Counted from the first letter of the stretch, positions 1 through 5,820 are shown. The stretch is 5,949 nucleotides of DNA from Anaerolineae bacterium (GCA_017303735.1 JAFLCF010000241.1:1-5949), one strand, 5' to 3'. Program-made: numbers and translations. Notes: generated by a model from the sequence alone, not told the origin.

Positions 1-586
1 TGGCAATGGCAAAACCATCGGCAGCACAACAAGAGACGACGAAGCGACTGACAAAGAATTGATTCGTTTCCAACTCTTCATCGAAATATACAAAACCAAC
101 CACCGAAGCCTTCTGTCCGATGAATTGGGTGACGTCTGTTTCGAAGTTGAAAATTTTCAGCCAATCGAGAATGTTGCGTTCTTCAGATTCGGTTTCAAAG
201 ATCTGTGCCGACGAATCGGAACTGACCAATGGGGCGCTGGTATTAAACCCTTTAGTTGAGAAAGCAGAGGAGTCCAGCGGACGCGCGGGAATAAGCAAAC
301 CGATCGCCAGTGGGATCAACATCACCCACAGATTTACCGCCGAGGGTGCATGGTCATGCTCATGATGATGCTCAGGATGTTCCTGCTCATGTTTGCGCGA
401 CCGGCGGATCTCAGTAAAGATGGTCTGTGCTAGCACACCAAGGAAAATCATGCCAAGAATGGTTAATGGAATAAAACGCACATTAATGTACCAGGTCAAC
501 TGACCGTTGATGGCTTTTAATACAAAGAATAGACACAACCCAAATAACAATAGACCTTGATAAGAGCGGAACATTCGTTGAGGCAT
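1..586 (-). CDS. DUF1980/TIGR03943 family membrane protein, C-terminus cut off by window edge
   Basis: The first 195 residues are visible, read from ATG at 586 leftwards with no stop before the window edge. A GGAG Shine-Dalgarno (plus-strand ctcc, 592-595) lies 5 nt before the ATG. Visible parts in order: a hydrophobic segment at about 10-24, a second at about 36-55, a His-rich cytosolic or external loop at 65-80 with seven His between residues 66 and 79, a third membrane segment at about 85-100, then a soluble domain. That domain holds the family hallmark around 180-190 (SRFVVSCCAAD, with the Cys pair 186-187). In this family (COG3689, B. subtilis YcgQ type) the gene usually sits beside a COG0701 permease, as it does here, 79 bp downstream of one. 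The biochemical role is not established. The His loop and Cys pair suggest metal contact, which is inference. The family is usually about 250-300 residues, so roughly the last third is missing only because the window ends. Confidence 0.88.
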   Translation of the reverse strand, partial: MPQRMFRSYQGLLLFGLCLFFVLKAINGQLTWYINVRFIPLTILGMIFLGVLAQTIFTEIRRSRKHEQEHPEHHHEHDHAPSAVNLWVMLIPLAIGLLIPARPLDSSAFSTKGFNTSAPLVSSDSSAQIFETESEERNILDWLKIFNFETDVTQFIGQKASVVGFVYFDEELETNQFFVSRFVVSCCAADGFAIA

Positions 587-600
587 AAGATCTCCAGAGC

Positions 601-660
601 GACGATAGACAATGGACGGTAGATCAAGGTTTCATTTCCATTGTCCGCGGTCTATCGTCC
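601..660. repeat. Inverted repeat made of 7-nt units, between permease and DUF1980 genes
   Basis: The outer arms are a perfect 10-bp inverted repeat: gacgatagac (601-610) and gtctatcgtc (650-659). An inner pair, aatgga (611-616) with tccatt (637-642), extends it with an unpaired stretch on the right side. Each arm is also periodic at 7 nt. The left arm reads GACGATA, GACAATG, GACGGTA from 601 to 621. The right arm on the minus strand reads GACGATA, GACCGCG, GACAATG from 659 down to 639. No T-run follows the stem on the transcribed (minus) strand, so it does not look like an intrinsic terminator. It ends 5 nt before the Shine-Dalgarno of the DUF1980 gene. It could be a dispersed palindromic repeat, an mRNA processing or stability element, or an attenuator. 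The structure is seen directly; the function is unknown. Confidence 0.7.
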
Positions 661-665
661 AATAC

Positions 666-1697
666 TCACTTCACAAAATAGTTGAAAACCAAACCCGCGA
701 GCAAACTCATCATAAATGGAATGGCTACGATATACGTCACAGCCCGGCGCTTGAATACCTGCAAATACATCATGACACTTTTGATATCAACCATCGGTCC
801 AAACACGAGGAAGGAAAGCACCGCACCAAAGCTGAATGCTCCAGTGAAACCAAGTGCCACGAACGAGTCTACTGTGGAACAAATGGAAAGAATCACGGCA
901 AGCAGCAACATGACCAGCACCGAGAGGATCGGTCCGCTGCCGATGGTTAAGAGCGAAGATTGCGCGATGAAGGTCTGCAAGCCCGCTGCGAGCATGGACC
1001 CCAAGATCAGATAACGCCCCATGTCAAAGAACTCGTCTACGGTGATGAGCAGGGCTTTGCGAATCTTTTCTGCGACGCTATCCCCCACTTCGGCATGAAT
1101 ATGATCGTGATCATCGCCAGCCAAGACCGGACGAAGAACATCACTCGCCTCACCCTGAACCGAGAAGACGAGTCCTACAGTAATGGCAATCACCAAGCTG
1201 ATGGTGAATCTCCAAAAAAGCATCTGCCCCCAGCCAAATGCCGATGCCGTGCTAAGAATGACAATGGGATTTAATACCGGTGCTGCCAGTAAAAATGAAA
1301 TGCCCGCAGAAAGCGGCAATCCCTTTTTGAAGAGTCTGCGTGTGAGCGGAACCACACCGCACTCACAGACCGGGAAGACCATGCCCATAAAAGCGCCGCT
1401 GATCGCCGCGGCAGCGGGTCGGCTTGAGACCCAGCGACTCATCTGGTCACGATCTACAAACACTTCTACGAGTCCTGAGGCAAACGTTCCAAGAAGTAGA
1501 TAAGGCACAGCTTCCACAAAGATGCCGAGGAAGACGGTTGCAAAGACGTTGAGCCGATCCCAAAGCCAGGGGATGATTCCGCTCGGCAACAGGCTGGACG
1601 CAACGGCAACCAGGACAGCAAGCAGAATGAATAAGATGCTGTTCTTTGAAAGACGAGTTGATGTTGTTGTTTGCACATGATGATTATAACTACTCAC
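666..1697 (-). CDS. COG0701/DUF318 (ArsP_1-like, YraQ/YcgR type) permease
   Basis: A 343-residue multi-pass inner-membrane protein starting at GTG. The family signature is clear: PVCECGVVPLTRRL at 109-122 (Cys111, Cys113), followed by a conserved stretch to AAPVLNPIVILST (138-150), with a second signature CSTVDSFVALGF at 273-284 (Cys273, Asp277) and FGPMVDIK at 299-306. These are the two pseudo-symmetric halves typical of the family. Between them, around 195-201, is a His/Asp-rich hydrophilic loop (DDHDHIH). About eight membrane segments are visible, including 20-38, 52-75, 96-110, 160-180, 228-245, 255-275, 285-300 and 321-340. Some relatives (ArsP) export trivalent organoarsenicals through Cys residues. 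This branch pairs with DUF1980 proteins, and its substrate is not established. It is the first gene of a minus-strand pair. The upstream region has no strong Shine-Dalgarno, so the exact start is less certain than the reading frame. Confidence 0.9.
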   Translation of the reverse strand: MSSYNHHVQTTTSTRLSKNSILFILLAVLVAVASSLLPSGIIPWLWDRLNVFATVFLGIFVEAVPYLLLGTFASGLVEVFVDRDQMSRWVSSRPAAAAISGAFMGMVFPVCECGVVPLTRRLFKKGLPLSAGISFLLAAPVLNPIVILSTASAFGWGQMLFWRFTISLVIAITVGLVFSVQGEASDVLRPVLAGDDHDHIHAEVGDSVAEKIRKALLITVDEFFDMGRYLILGSMLAAGLQTFIAQSSLLTIGSGPILSVLVMLLLAVILSICSTVDSFVALGFTGAFSFGAVLSFLVFGPMVDIKSVMMYLQVFKRRAVTYIVAIPFMMSLLAGLVFNYFVK

Positions 1698-1761
1698 AAC
1701 AATCTGTGGATAGTATCTTAATTAACAGTGTTGAATATGGCTTGTGATGTTGAACCCAGCT

Positions 1762-1790
1762 TGGACAAGAATGAAGCGGGCATTTACAAT
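1762..1790 (+). promoter_or_regulatory. Candidate sigma-70-type promoter for the DinB-GNAT unit
   Basis: A -35 box TGGACA (1762-1767, 5 of 6 to TTGACA) and a -10 box TACAAT (1785-1790, 5 of 6 to TATAAT) are separated by exactly 17 bp. This predicts a transcript start near 1797 and a leader of about 30 nt to the ATG at 1828. It lies in the 130-bp gap between divergently transcribed genes. I found no equally good promoter for the permease on the other strand. Confidence 0.5.
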
Positions 1791-1831
1791 TATATATTGT
1801 TAATTTCCGCCAACAATTCATTTTGAAATGA
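1786..1831. promoter_or_regulatory. Overlapping short inverted repeats from the -10 box to the start codon
   Basis: ACAAT (1786-1790), ATTGT (1796-1800) and ACAAT (1813-1817) alternate in orientation. They give ACAAT-N5-ATTGT over the predicted -10 box and start site, and ATTGTT-N10-AACAAT inside the leader. A further AT-rich palindrome, TCATTTTGAAATGA (1818-1831), covers the ATG itself. No Shine-Dalgarno is visible before this ATG. The arrangement could be an operator or a weak leader hairpin. AT-rich intergenic DNA produces such words by chance, so the call is tentative. Confidence 0.25.
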
Positions 1832-2322
1832 CAAAAAACATTTCCACAAAAGTCTCTTCTGAAAACATCGCTCAAATTTTGGGTTTGCTTGCTGAAACGC
1901 CAGGAAGGTTGGAGGCGTTGAGCAGGTCTGTGTCTGTTAAAAAACGGAATCATCCTTTGGGTGAAGGCGAGCGTTCTTTGACGGAGACACTGGCGCACTT
2001 GGTAAATAGCGAGGCGCGGACTTCGGAGGCGATCTATCTGGCTTTGCTGCTGGACGAGCCGTTGATGGCGAACATCCACTCGGAGCGGGATTGGGGACAA
2101 CTCTTGCGGTATGACCTGTCTGATTTTGATGAGTTGCTGGCGTATTTTAAATTTCGCCGAGTGATGATGTTGCGAGTATTGTCTGGGTTGAACGAGATGC
2201 AGTGGTCACGCGCGATCCGTGAAGAAGGAAAGCAGCGCAAGGAATCCGTCTATTGGCGGGCACGGTCACTGGCACTGCATGAGGTTGAACACGTGGGGGA
2301 TTTGGAAGGTAAGTTGAAATAA
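1828..2322 (+). CDS. DinB-superfamily protein (putative metal-dependent enzyme)
   Basis: A 164-residue, mostly helical cytosolic protein of typical DinB-like length. The superfamily's three metal-ligand histidines are all present: His57 in the helix-2 motif LAHLVNSE, and His151 and His155 in HEVEHVGDLE near the C-terminus. The four-helix-bundle family includes thiol-dependent S-transferases (BstA/YfiT type), maleylpyruvate isomerase-like enzymes and many uncharacterised stress-linked proteins. It is unrelated to DNA polymerase IV, which shares the old name dinB. The substrate cannot be read from the sequence. It is the first gene of a two-gene unit: the GNAT gene begins 14 bp after its stop, with that gene's Shine-Dalgarno in the gap. 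No good Shine-Dalgarno precedes this ATG, but a predicted promoter about 30 nt upstream would give a short leader. An internal start is unlikely because the helix before His57 would be lost. Confidence 0.85.
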   Translation: MTKNISTKVSSENIAQILGLLAETPGRLEALSRSVSVKKRNHPLGEGERSLTETLAHLVNSEARTSEAIYLALLLDEPLMANIHSERDWGQLLRYDLSDFDELLAYFKFRRVMMLRVLSGLNEMQWSRAIREEGKQRKESVYWRARSLALHEVEHVGDLEGKLK

Positions 2323-2339
2323 AAGGAGTCTCCTCTGTG
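2323..2339 (+). promoter_or_regulatory. Shine-Dalgarno AAGGAG setting the GTG start of the GNAT gene
   Basis: AAGGAG at 2323-2328 directly follows the upstream stop codon and lies 8 nt before GTG (2337-2339). This supports the GTG start over the in-frame ATG at codon 8. The site sits in a short palindrome, AGGAGTCTCCT (2324-2334). That palindrome could pair the Shine-Dalgarno with its own flank, but only weakly. Confidence 0.6.
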
Positions 2340-2870
2340 AATATTGAGTTTTTAGAAATGGATACTTTATCTGATCATCATACCCAGGCGCTTAAACGCT
2401 TGCGATCAGTTGTGTATCCACCTGAAGTGTTGGAGACTTTGCCTGCGAGATTCTTTACGTGGACGCCGGTACAATGGTCAGTCTTTATCTGGGACTCTGA
2501 TGAACTGGTTGCGCGAGTCGGTTTAGTTGTCAGGGATATTTTTGATAACGGTGTTGCAAAACGCATCGGTGGGATCGGCGGCGTAGCGACTCATCCTGCC
2601 CGCCAGGGTCAGGGATTGGCGAGCACAGCCATGCGCGAAGCAGAAAAACATTTCCGTGAAGACTTGAACGTTTTGTATGCATTACTGTTTTGCCGCCCTC
2701 ATTTGGTCGAGTTTTATAAGCGGTTGAATTGGAAACCCTTCGAAGGACAGGTGTTTGTTGAACAGCCCGCAGGGAAGATCGAGTTTTCAGCCAATGGGGC
2801 GATGGTCCTTGATGTAAAAGAGGAAGCTCCTACACAAGGTGTTTTGGACTTAAACGGGTTGCCCTGGTGA
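2337..2870 (+). CDS. GNAT-family N-acetyltransferase, AAC(2')-like in outline
   Basis: A 177-residue cytosolic protein starting at GTG with a good Shine-Dalgarno. It would transfer an acetyl group from acetyl-CoA to an amine of unknown identity. The acetyl-CoA motif A is clear: the beta-4 strand IGGIGGVATHP (77-87) leads into the pyrophosphate-binding loop RQGQGLAS (89-96), matching the R/Q-x-x-G-x-G/A pattern. Motif B is seen around 118-133 (FCRPHLVEFYKRLNW), with Tyr127 in the position of the usual general acid. The N-terminal VYPPE and the C-terminal DLNGLPW recall GNAT proteins grouped loosely with aminoglycoside 2'-N-acetyltransferases. The likeness is one of outline, and drug resistance should not be assumed. 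It is the second gene of the unit with the DinB-like gene, consistent with a small-molecule modification pair. Confidence 0.88.
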   Translation: MNIEFLEMDTLSDHHTQALKRLRSVVYPPEVLETLPARFFTWTPVQWSVFIWDSDELVARVGLVVRDIFDNGVAKRIGGIGGVATHPARQGQGLASTAMREAEKHFREDLNVLYALLFCRPHLVEFYKRLNWKPFEGQVFVEQPAGKIEFSANGAMVLDVKEEAPTQGVLDLNGLPW

Positions 2871-2885
2871 GTTCTTTTTAAAAGC

Positions 2886-2958
2886 AAATAGGACGCGGGT
2901 GAATGCTGAGACCGCGGATTCTTTTCCGCGTATATCTGCGCTTGTCCGCGTTCTATTT
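2886..2958. repeat. GC-rich nested palindrome between convergent genes (dispersed-repeat or bidirectional terminator candidate)
   Basis: The outer arms, aaataggacgcgg (2886-2898) and ccgcgttctattt (2946-2958), pair over 13 bp with one G-T wobble. Nested inside, cgcgga (2913-2918) and tccgcg (2925-2930) form a 6-bp stem around a 6-nt loop. On the minus strand the element also reads as units of about 10 nt: CGCGGACAAG, CGCAGATATA, CGCGGAAAAG. Its right end, ttgtccgcgttctat (2942-2956), matches 641-655 of the other intergenic palindrome at 14 of 15 positions. It lies between the stops of the GNAT and TspO-like genes, so it could end transcription from both sides. T-rich flanks are present, but no clean T-run abuts the stem on either strand. 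A dispersed repeat that also serves as a terminator is my preferred reading. Confidence 0.65.
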
Positions 2959-2985
2959 AAATTATGTTTATTTCTGTAAAGATTC

Positions 2986-3741
2986 CTATTTTCGACGACG
3001 GATAATGATCGAGTAGAACGCAAGCCCAAGGGCTAGAACGGCTGCACCCCAAGCGACATTTGCCACGAGCGGAACCTCCGCTTGTTTGACGGCGATCCCA
3101 GCGAAGGACCAAGCCAACACGAAGACGTAGCCACTGTCCCTGCGTGTGAGCGTCATGAGAACACCAAGCACACTTGCGATGGCGATCATGATGACTGCCC
3201 ATGCCTGCGGCGCGATGCCGAATCCATTCCAATTGACGAGATATAACCAATCTGAAACATTTGCAACGGTTGCGACAGTGATCCAGCCAAGGTAGACGCT
3301 GAAGGGAATATCCACGCTCCATTTTTCAGCGGCGTTGACCGGGGTGAGCCCAACATTGAGTTTGAGATAACTTGCGATGAGCAAGCCAAGCAAAGTTAGC
3401 ATCACCAATACGCTGAGACCAAACCAGTTGTAATGCCAGCACACCAGCCATGCGGCGTTGAAGATGCCGCTGATAGCGAAGAGATAGCCGAGGTTTCGCA
3501 ACCGCGGACTTTCCTTTTGTGCAGGCTGAAATTGATAGATGGCAAAGGCGATCCAACCGATGTAGATGATGCCCCAAATGGCAAAGACGTACCCGGCGGG
3601 CACGAAGTAGATCAGGAAGCGGTCTGAGATCTCGCCGGTGTTCTGCCCGTTGAGAGGCAGTGTACTGGCAAGAATGTTGATCGTAAGCGCGATGACGACT
3701 GAAAGTGCATTGGTAATTTGACGTAGTGTGTCTTTCGACAT
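2986..3741 (-). CDS. Trp-rich TspO/MBR-like multi-pass membrane protein (extended form)
   Basis: A 251-residue integral membrane protein with about eight hydrophobic segments (roughly 11-29, 44-70, 84-102, 107-126, 145-167, 180-199, 203-219, 224-246) and 12 Trp (4.8%). Motifs resemble TspO: VPAGYVFAIWGIIYIGW (47-63) recalls the first conserved helix, FNAAWLVCWHYNWFG (94-108) the N..W..FF helix, and IPFSVYLGWITVATVAN (145-161) the PY..W..fAt.LN helix. Classic TspO is about 160 residues with five helices, so this belongs to the longer type often annotated as a tryptophan-rich sensory protein. TspO proteins bind porphyrins and other ligands; the role of the long form is unknown. I chose ATG at 3741 because GGAGAG (3746-3751 on the plus strand as ctctcc) precedes it. 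An in-frame start at 3828 would lack this signal and fall inside the upstream gene's terminator. Confidence 0.75.
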   Translation of the reverse strand: MSKDTLRQITNALSVVIALTINILASTLPLNGQNTGEISDRFLIYFVPAGYVFAIWGIIYIGWIAFAIYQFQPAQKESPRLRNLGYLFAISGIFNAAWLVCWHYNWFGLSVLVMLTLLGLLIASYLKLNVGLTPVNAAEKWSVDIPFSVYLGWITVATVANVSDWLYLVNWNGFGIAPQAWAVIMIAIASVLGVLMTLTRRDSGYVFVLAWSFAGIAVKQAEVPLVANVAWGAAVLALGLAFYSIIIRRRK

Positions 3742-3745
3742 GATT

Positions 3746-3751
3746 CTCTCC
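3746..3751 (-). promoter_or_regulatory. Shine-Dalgarno GGAGAG fixing the start of the TspO-like gene
   Basis: On the minus strand GGAGAG lies 4 nt before the ATG at 3741 (6 nt when counted from GGAG). It is the best ribosome-binding match in the upstream region and decides against the 29-residue longer reading that would begin at 3828. Confidence 0.65.
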
Positions 3752-3775
3752 AAAGTTGATTTGTAACGATGGATA

Positions 3776-3803
3776 GGACTATGCCACATCTTCTTACTGT
3801 CAA
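3776..3803 (-). promoter_or_regulatory. Possible promoter of the TspO-like gene (good -35 box, poor -10 box)
   Basis: A perfect TTGACA is present on the minus strand at 3803-3798, between the upstream terminator and the TspO-like gene, where a promoter is expected. At the normal spacing there is only a weak -10 match (TAGTCC at 16 bp; CATAGT at 14 bp). The -35 box is seen directly. Promoter activity is inferred. Confidence 0.3.
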
Positions 3804-3820
3804 AAACTCTCATGCAAATG

Positions 3821-3845
3821 AAAAACACGCCAGTTCGCGTGTTTT
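3821..3845 (-). terminator. Intrinsic terminator of the kinase gene, starting inside its stop codon
   Basis: On the minus strand, AAAACACGC (3845-3837) and GCGTGTTTT (3830-3822) form a perfect 9-bp stem around a 6-nt loop (3836-3831), with one more T at 3821 giving a run of five. The first two stem bases are the last two of the kinase TAA stop codon (3846-3844). It separates the kinase from the TspO-like gene 80 bp downstream. The A-run on the other arm means it could also work weakly on the plus strand. Confidence 0.8.
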
Positions 3846-5820
3846 ATGCGATCATTTGTGCATTTTCTAATTCGATCACAAACTCTTTTGCCGAAGCGAA
3901 ACGTTCATGCAAATTTTTTGCCATGGCTTTTTGTACGGCGCGGGCTGCCGGGCGAGGCAAGTCGCTGACGAGTTCACGGGCATCGGGTGGCGGCGCATTT
4001 AGATGGGCGAGTAAGATCGCGCCGGTATCGGGTCGTTCAAAGGGCAGGCGTCCGGTCAACAATTGATAGGTCATTACACCGAGTGCGTAAATATCGGCGC
4101 GCCCATCCACATCAGCTGAGGCTTGAATTTGTTCGGGCGCCATGTAATCGAAGGTGCCGAGCATGCCCGCCGTATTGGTGATGCGGGTATGTGCATCCAA
4201 CATTTTGGCGATACCGAAATCGGTGAGCACCGAGCGCGAAGGGATCGTGGACGAATCAAGCATCACATTCGATGGTTTGATATCACGATGGATCAATCCG
4301 TTTTGGTGGGCGTAATCCAATGCATCGGCAATTCCACGCAGCAAATTCACAGTGTTGGATAACGAGATGCGCTTCTCTTGCCGGATGAGATGGTTGAGGT
4401 CTGGACCCGAAAGCATTTCCATCACAATATAATACATGCCGCGTTCTTCGCCAAAATCCATTACCCGCACAATATTTGGATGTTCCAACTTGTTGACGAT
4501 CTGCGCCTCACGCATGAACCGTTTTTGGAATTGTTCATCGCCCGCCAGCGCGGCTCGCAGGATCTTAACCGCCACGGTTCCGCGACCCGTTGAATCGGTG
4601 GCGCGATATACCTCTGCCATGCCGCCGTGACCGATCAACTGAAGATTGCGATACGACGATAATGTGATGCCGCTATCCGCATTGGTATCTGCCTCGGCGC
4701 GAAGTTCAAGCGGAGTCTTCTGGTAGTCGATTTGGATGTGATAGAAGAAGCGGTCTACAAAGCGTTGCAGTTTTTTACGCAAGGGCTGAAAGCCTGCACC
4801 CACAGCCACCGAAAAGATCACAGCCACAAAGAAGAATTGATCGTTGGATTGCATGCTGCGAAAGAGGGTTGAACCAAGTACAAAGAGCAAGCCGAAGGTC
4901 AGTCCCAGCCCGATGGTGAGAATTCCATACACCAACGAGCGGTTGATGATCATGTCAATATCAAAGAGCCGCGTTTGCACAATGGAGATGGCAACGAAGA
5001 GTGGCAGCATCAAGAACATGAAAATGCCAGCCAGCCGGGACACGGCTTCAAAACCGGCGGATGCCACCTCTGAAGTTGTCAACACAGGGAAGAAGTATGA
5101 TAGCACCTGAAAGATGATGAACCATAGGAAGGGTCCTGCAGTGCCAATGAAGATCCAGCGGATCTGTTGTTTTTGTGCCAGTGTAGAAGAGCGATAGTAG
5201 CGATAAATTCCACTGCCCAACCCGATGCTATACCAGGAGACCGTGATCAGGAAATAATATCCATTCTCATTCATCTTGTCCCAATAGAATGGTGCTTCGG
5301 GTAAAAGATAAATTCCAAACATGGTAAGAACCAAAAATGGAACCAGGAACTTCATCCACTTTGGGGCGAACTTTCCATTGGGGAAGAGCATTGAGAAAAG
5401 GACGATGCTGATATCACCCAACGCTAAAATAAGCCCGCCTTGCGTTTGATACCCGGGCGTCACTGCGATGTTATTGGCAAGGTTGGTGATGCGCGCACCG
5501 AAGACGATCAGAAACAGGGAGGTGAAGATCGCGAACCAGTCATCTGACCGGTTAATGATCAGCACGACGGCAATCACCGAGAAACCGAACATCAGCAGCA
5601 AGTCCACGCCGTAATCAAGGATGGTTTGAATCAAGCCGGGGAGCCCAAACAGGATGCGGGTCATACTCGCGTTTTGGAAGCTCATGAATTGCGGCGAAAG
5701 GACTGCCCCCAATACCATGACGGTGTAAAGAACAACCAATCCCCAGACGCCCAACAATGCCCAACGCAGGGCGGGGCGATTCTTAAGGGAAGTCTCGTGA
5801 GTGACCGGGGTTGTGGACAT
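3844..5820 (-). CDS. Membrane-anchored Hanks-type Ser/Thr protein kinase with N-terminal multi-pass sensor module
   Basis: Read from ATG at 5820 this is 658 residues. The N-terminal half has about ten hydrophobic segments (roughly 18-41, 67-89, 95-116, 129-146, 156-174, 187-206, 221-244, 261-281, 296-317, 328-344). It carries FDIDMIINRSLVYG (286-299) after segment 8 and QPLRKKLQRFVDRFFY (345-360) before the kinase; these signatures are typical of sensor modules of Chloroflexota histidine kinases. The cytosolic kinase domain spans about 390-655 and looks fully active: Gly-rich loop IGHGGMAEVY (396-405), Lys419, Glu438, HRDIKPSN (511-518; catalytic Asp513, Asn518), DFG (534-536), threonine before the P+1 loop (Thr556), APE (561-563), Asp576 and Arg640. 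There are no PASTA repeats. An in-frame GTG at 5865 would add 15 codons. I prefer 5820 because those codons are poor in third-position G/C, unlike the codons after the ATG. Neither start has a good Shine-Dalgarno. Confidence 0.88.
   Translation of the reverse strand: MSTTPVTHETSLKNRPALRWALLGVWGLVVLYTVMVLGAVLSPQFMSFQNASMTRILFGLPGLIQTILDYGVDLLLMFGFSVIAVVLIINRSDDWFAIFTSLFLIVFGARITNLANNIAVTPGYQTQGGLILALGDISIVLFSMLFPNGKFAPKWMKFLVPFLVLTMFGIYLLPEAPFYWDKMNENGYYFLITVSWYSIGLGSGIYRYYRSSTLAQKQQIRWIFIGTAGPFLWFIIFQVLSYFFPVLTTSEVASAGFEAVSRLAGIFMFLMLPLFVAISIVQTRLFDIDMIINRSLVYGILTIGLGLTFGLLFVLGSTLFRSMQSNDQFFFVAVIFSVAVGAGFQPLRKKLQRFVDRFFYHIQIDYQKTPLELRAEADTNADSGITLSSYRNLQLIGHGGMAEVYRATDSTGRGTVAVKILRAALAGDEQFQKRFMREAQIVNKLEHPNIVRVMDFGEERGMYYIVMEMLSGPDLNHLIRQEKRISLSNTVNLLRGIADALDYAHQNGLIHRDIKPSNVMLDSSTIPSRSVLTDFGIAKMLDAHTRITNTAGMLGTFDYMAPEQIQASADVDGRADIYALGVMTYQLLTGRLPFERPDTGAILLAHLNAPPPDARELVSDLPRPAARAVQKAMAKNLHERFASAKEFVIELENAQMIA

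Noticed and set aside
601..660. The heptad palindrome as an intrinsic terminator between permease and DUF1980 genes
   Set aside because: No T-run follows the stem on the minus strand, and the next gene's Shine-Dalgarno begins 5 nt later, which fits an operon-internal element better.
612..1503. Several plus-strand open frames of 100-112 codons opposite the permease gene
   Set aside because: They lie antisense to a gene with unmistakable family motifs, have no recognisable domains or ribosome-binding sites, and read as composition shadows.
1729..1754. Direct repeat tgttgaa (1729-1735 and 1748-1754) as operator half-sites upstream of the permease
   Set aside because: Only 7 bp long, spaced 19 bp apart, with no further symmetry and no recognisable promoter around it; chance is the simpler explanation.
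1690..2100. A 136-codon minus-strand open frame opposite the DinB gene and the promoter gap
   Set aside because: It overlaps the divergent promoter region and most of a gene with an intact His triad. Its translation is low-complexity and rich in Gln, Arg and Cys, with no domain.
3742..3828. A 29-residue longer N-terminus for the TspO-like protein
   Set aside because: It would begin inside the kinase terminator hairpin and has no Shine-Dalgarno, while the ATG at 3741 has GGAGAG at good spacing.
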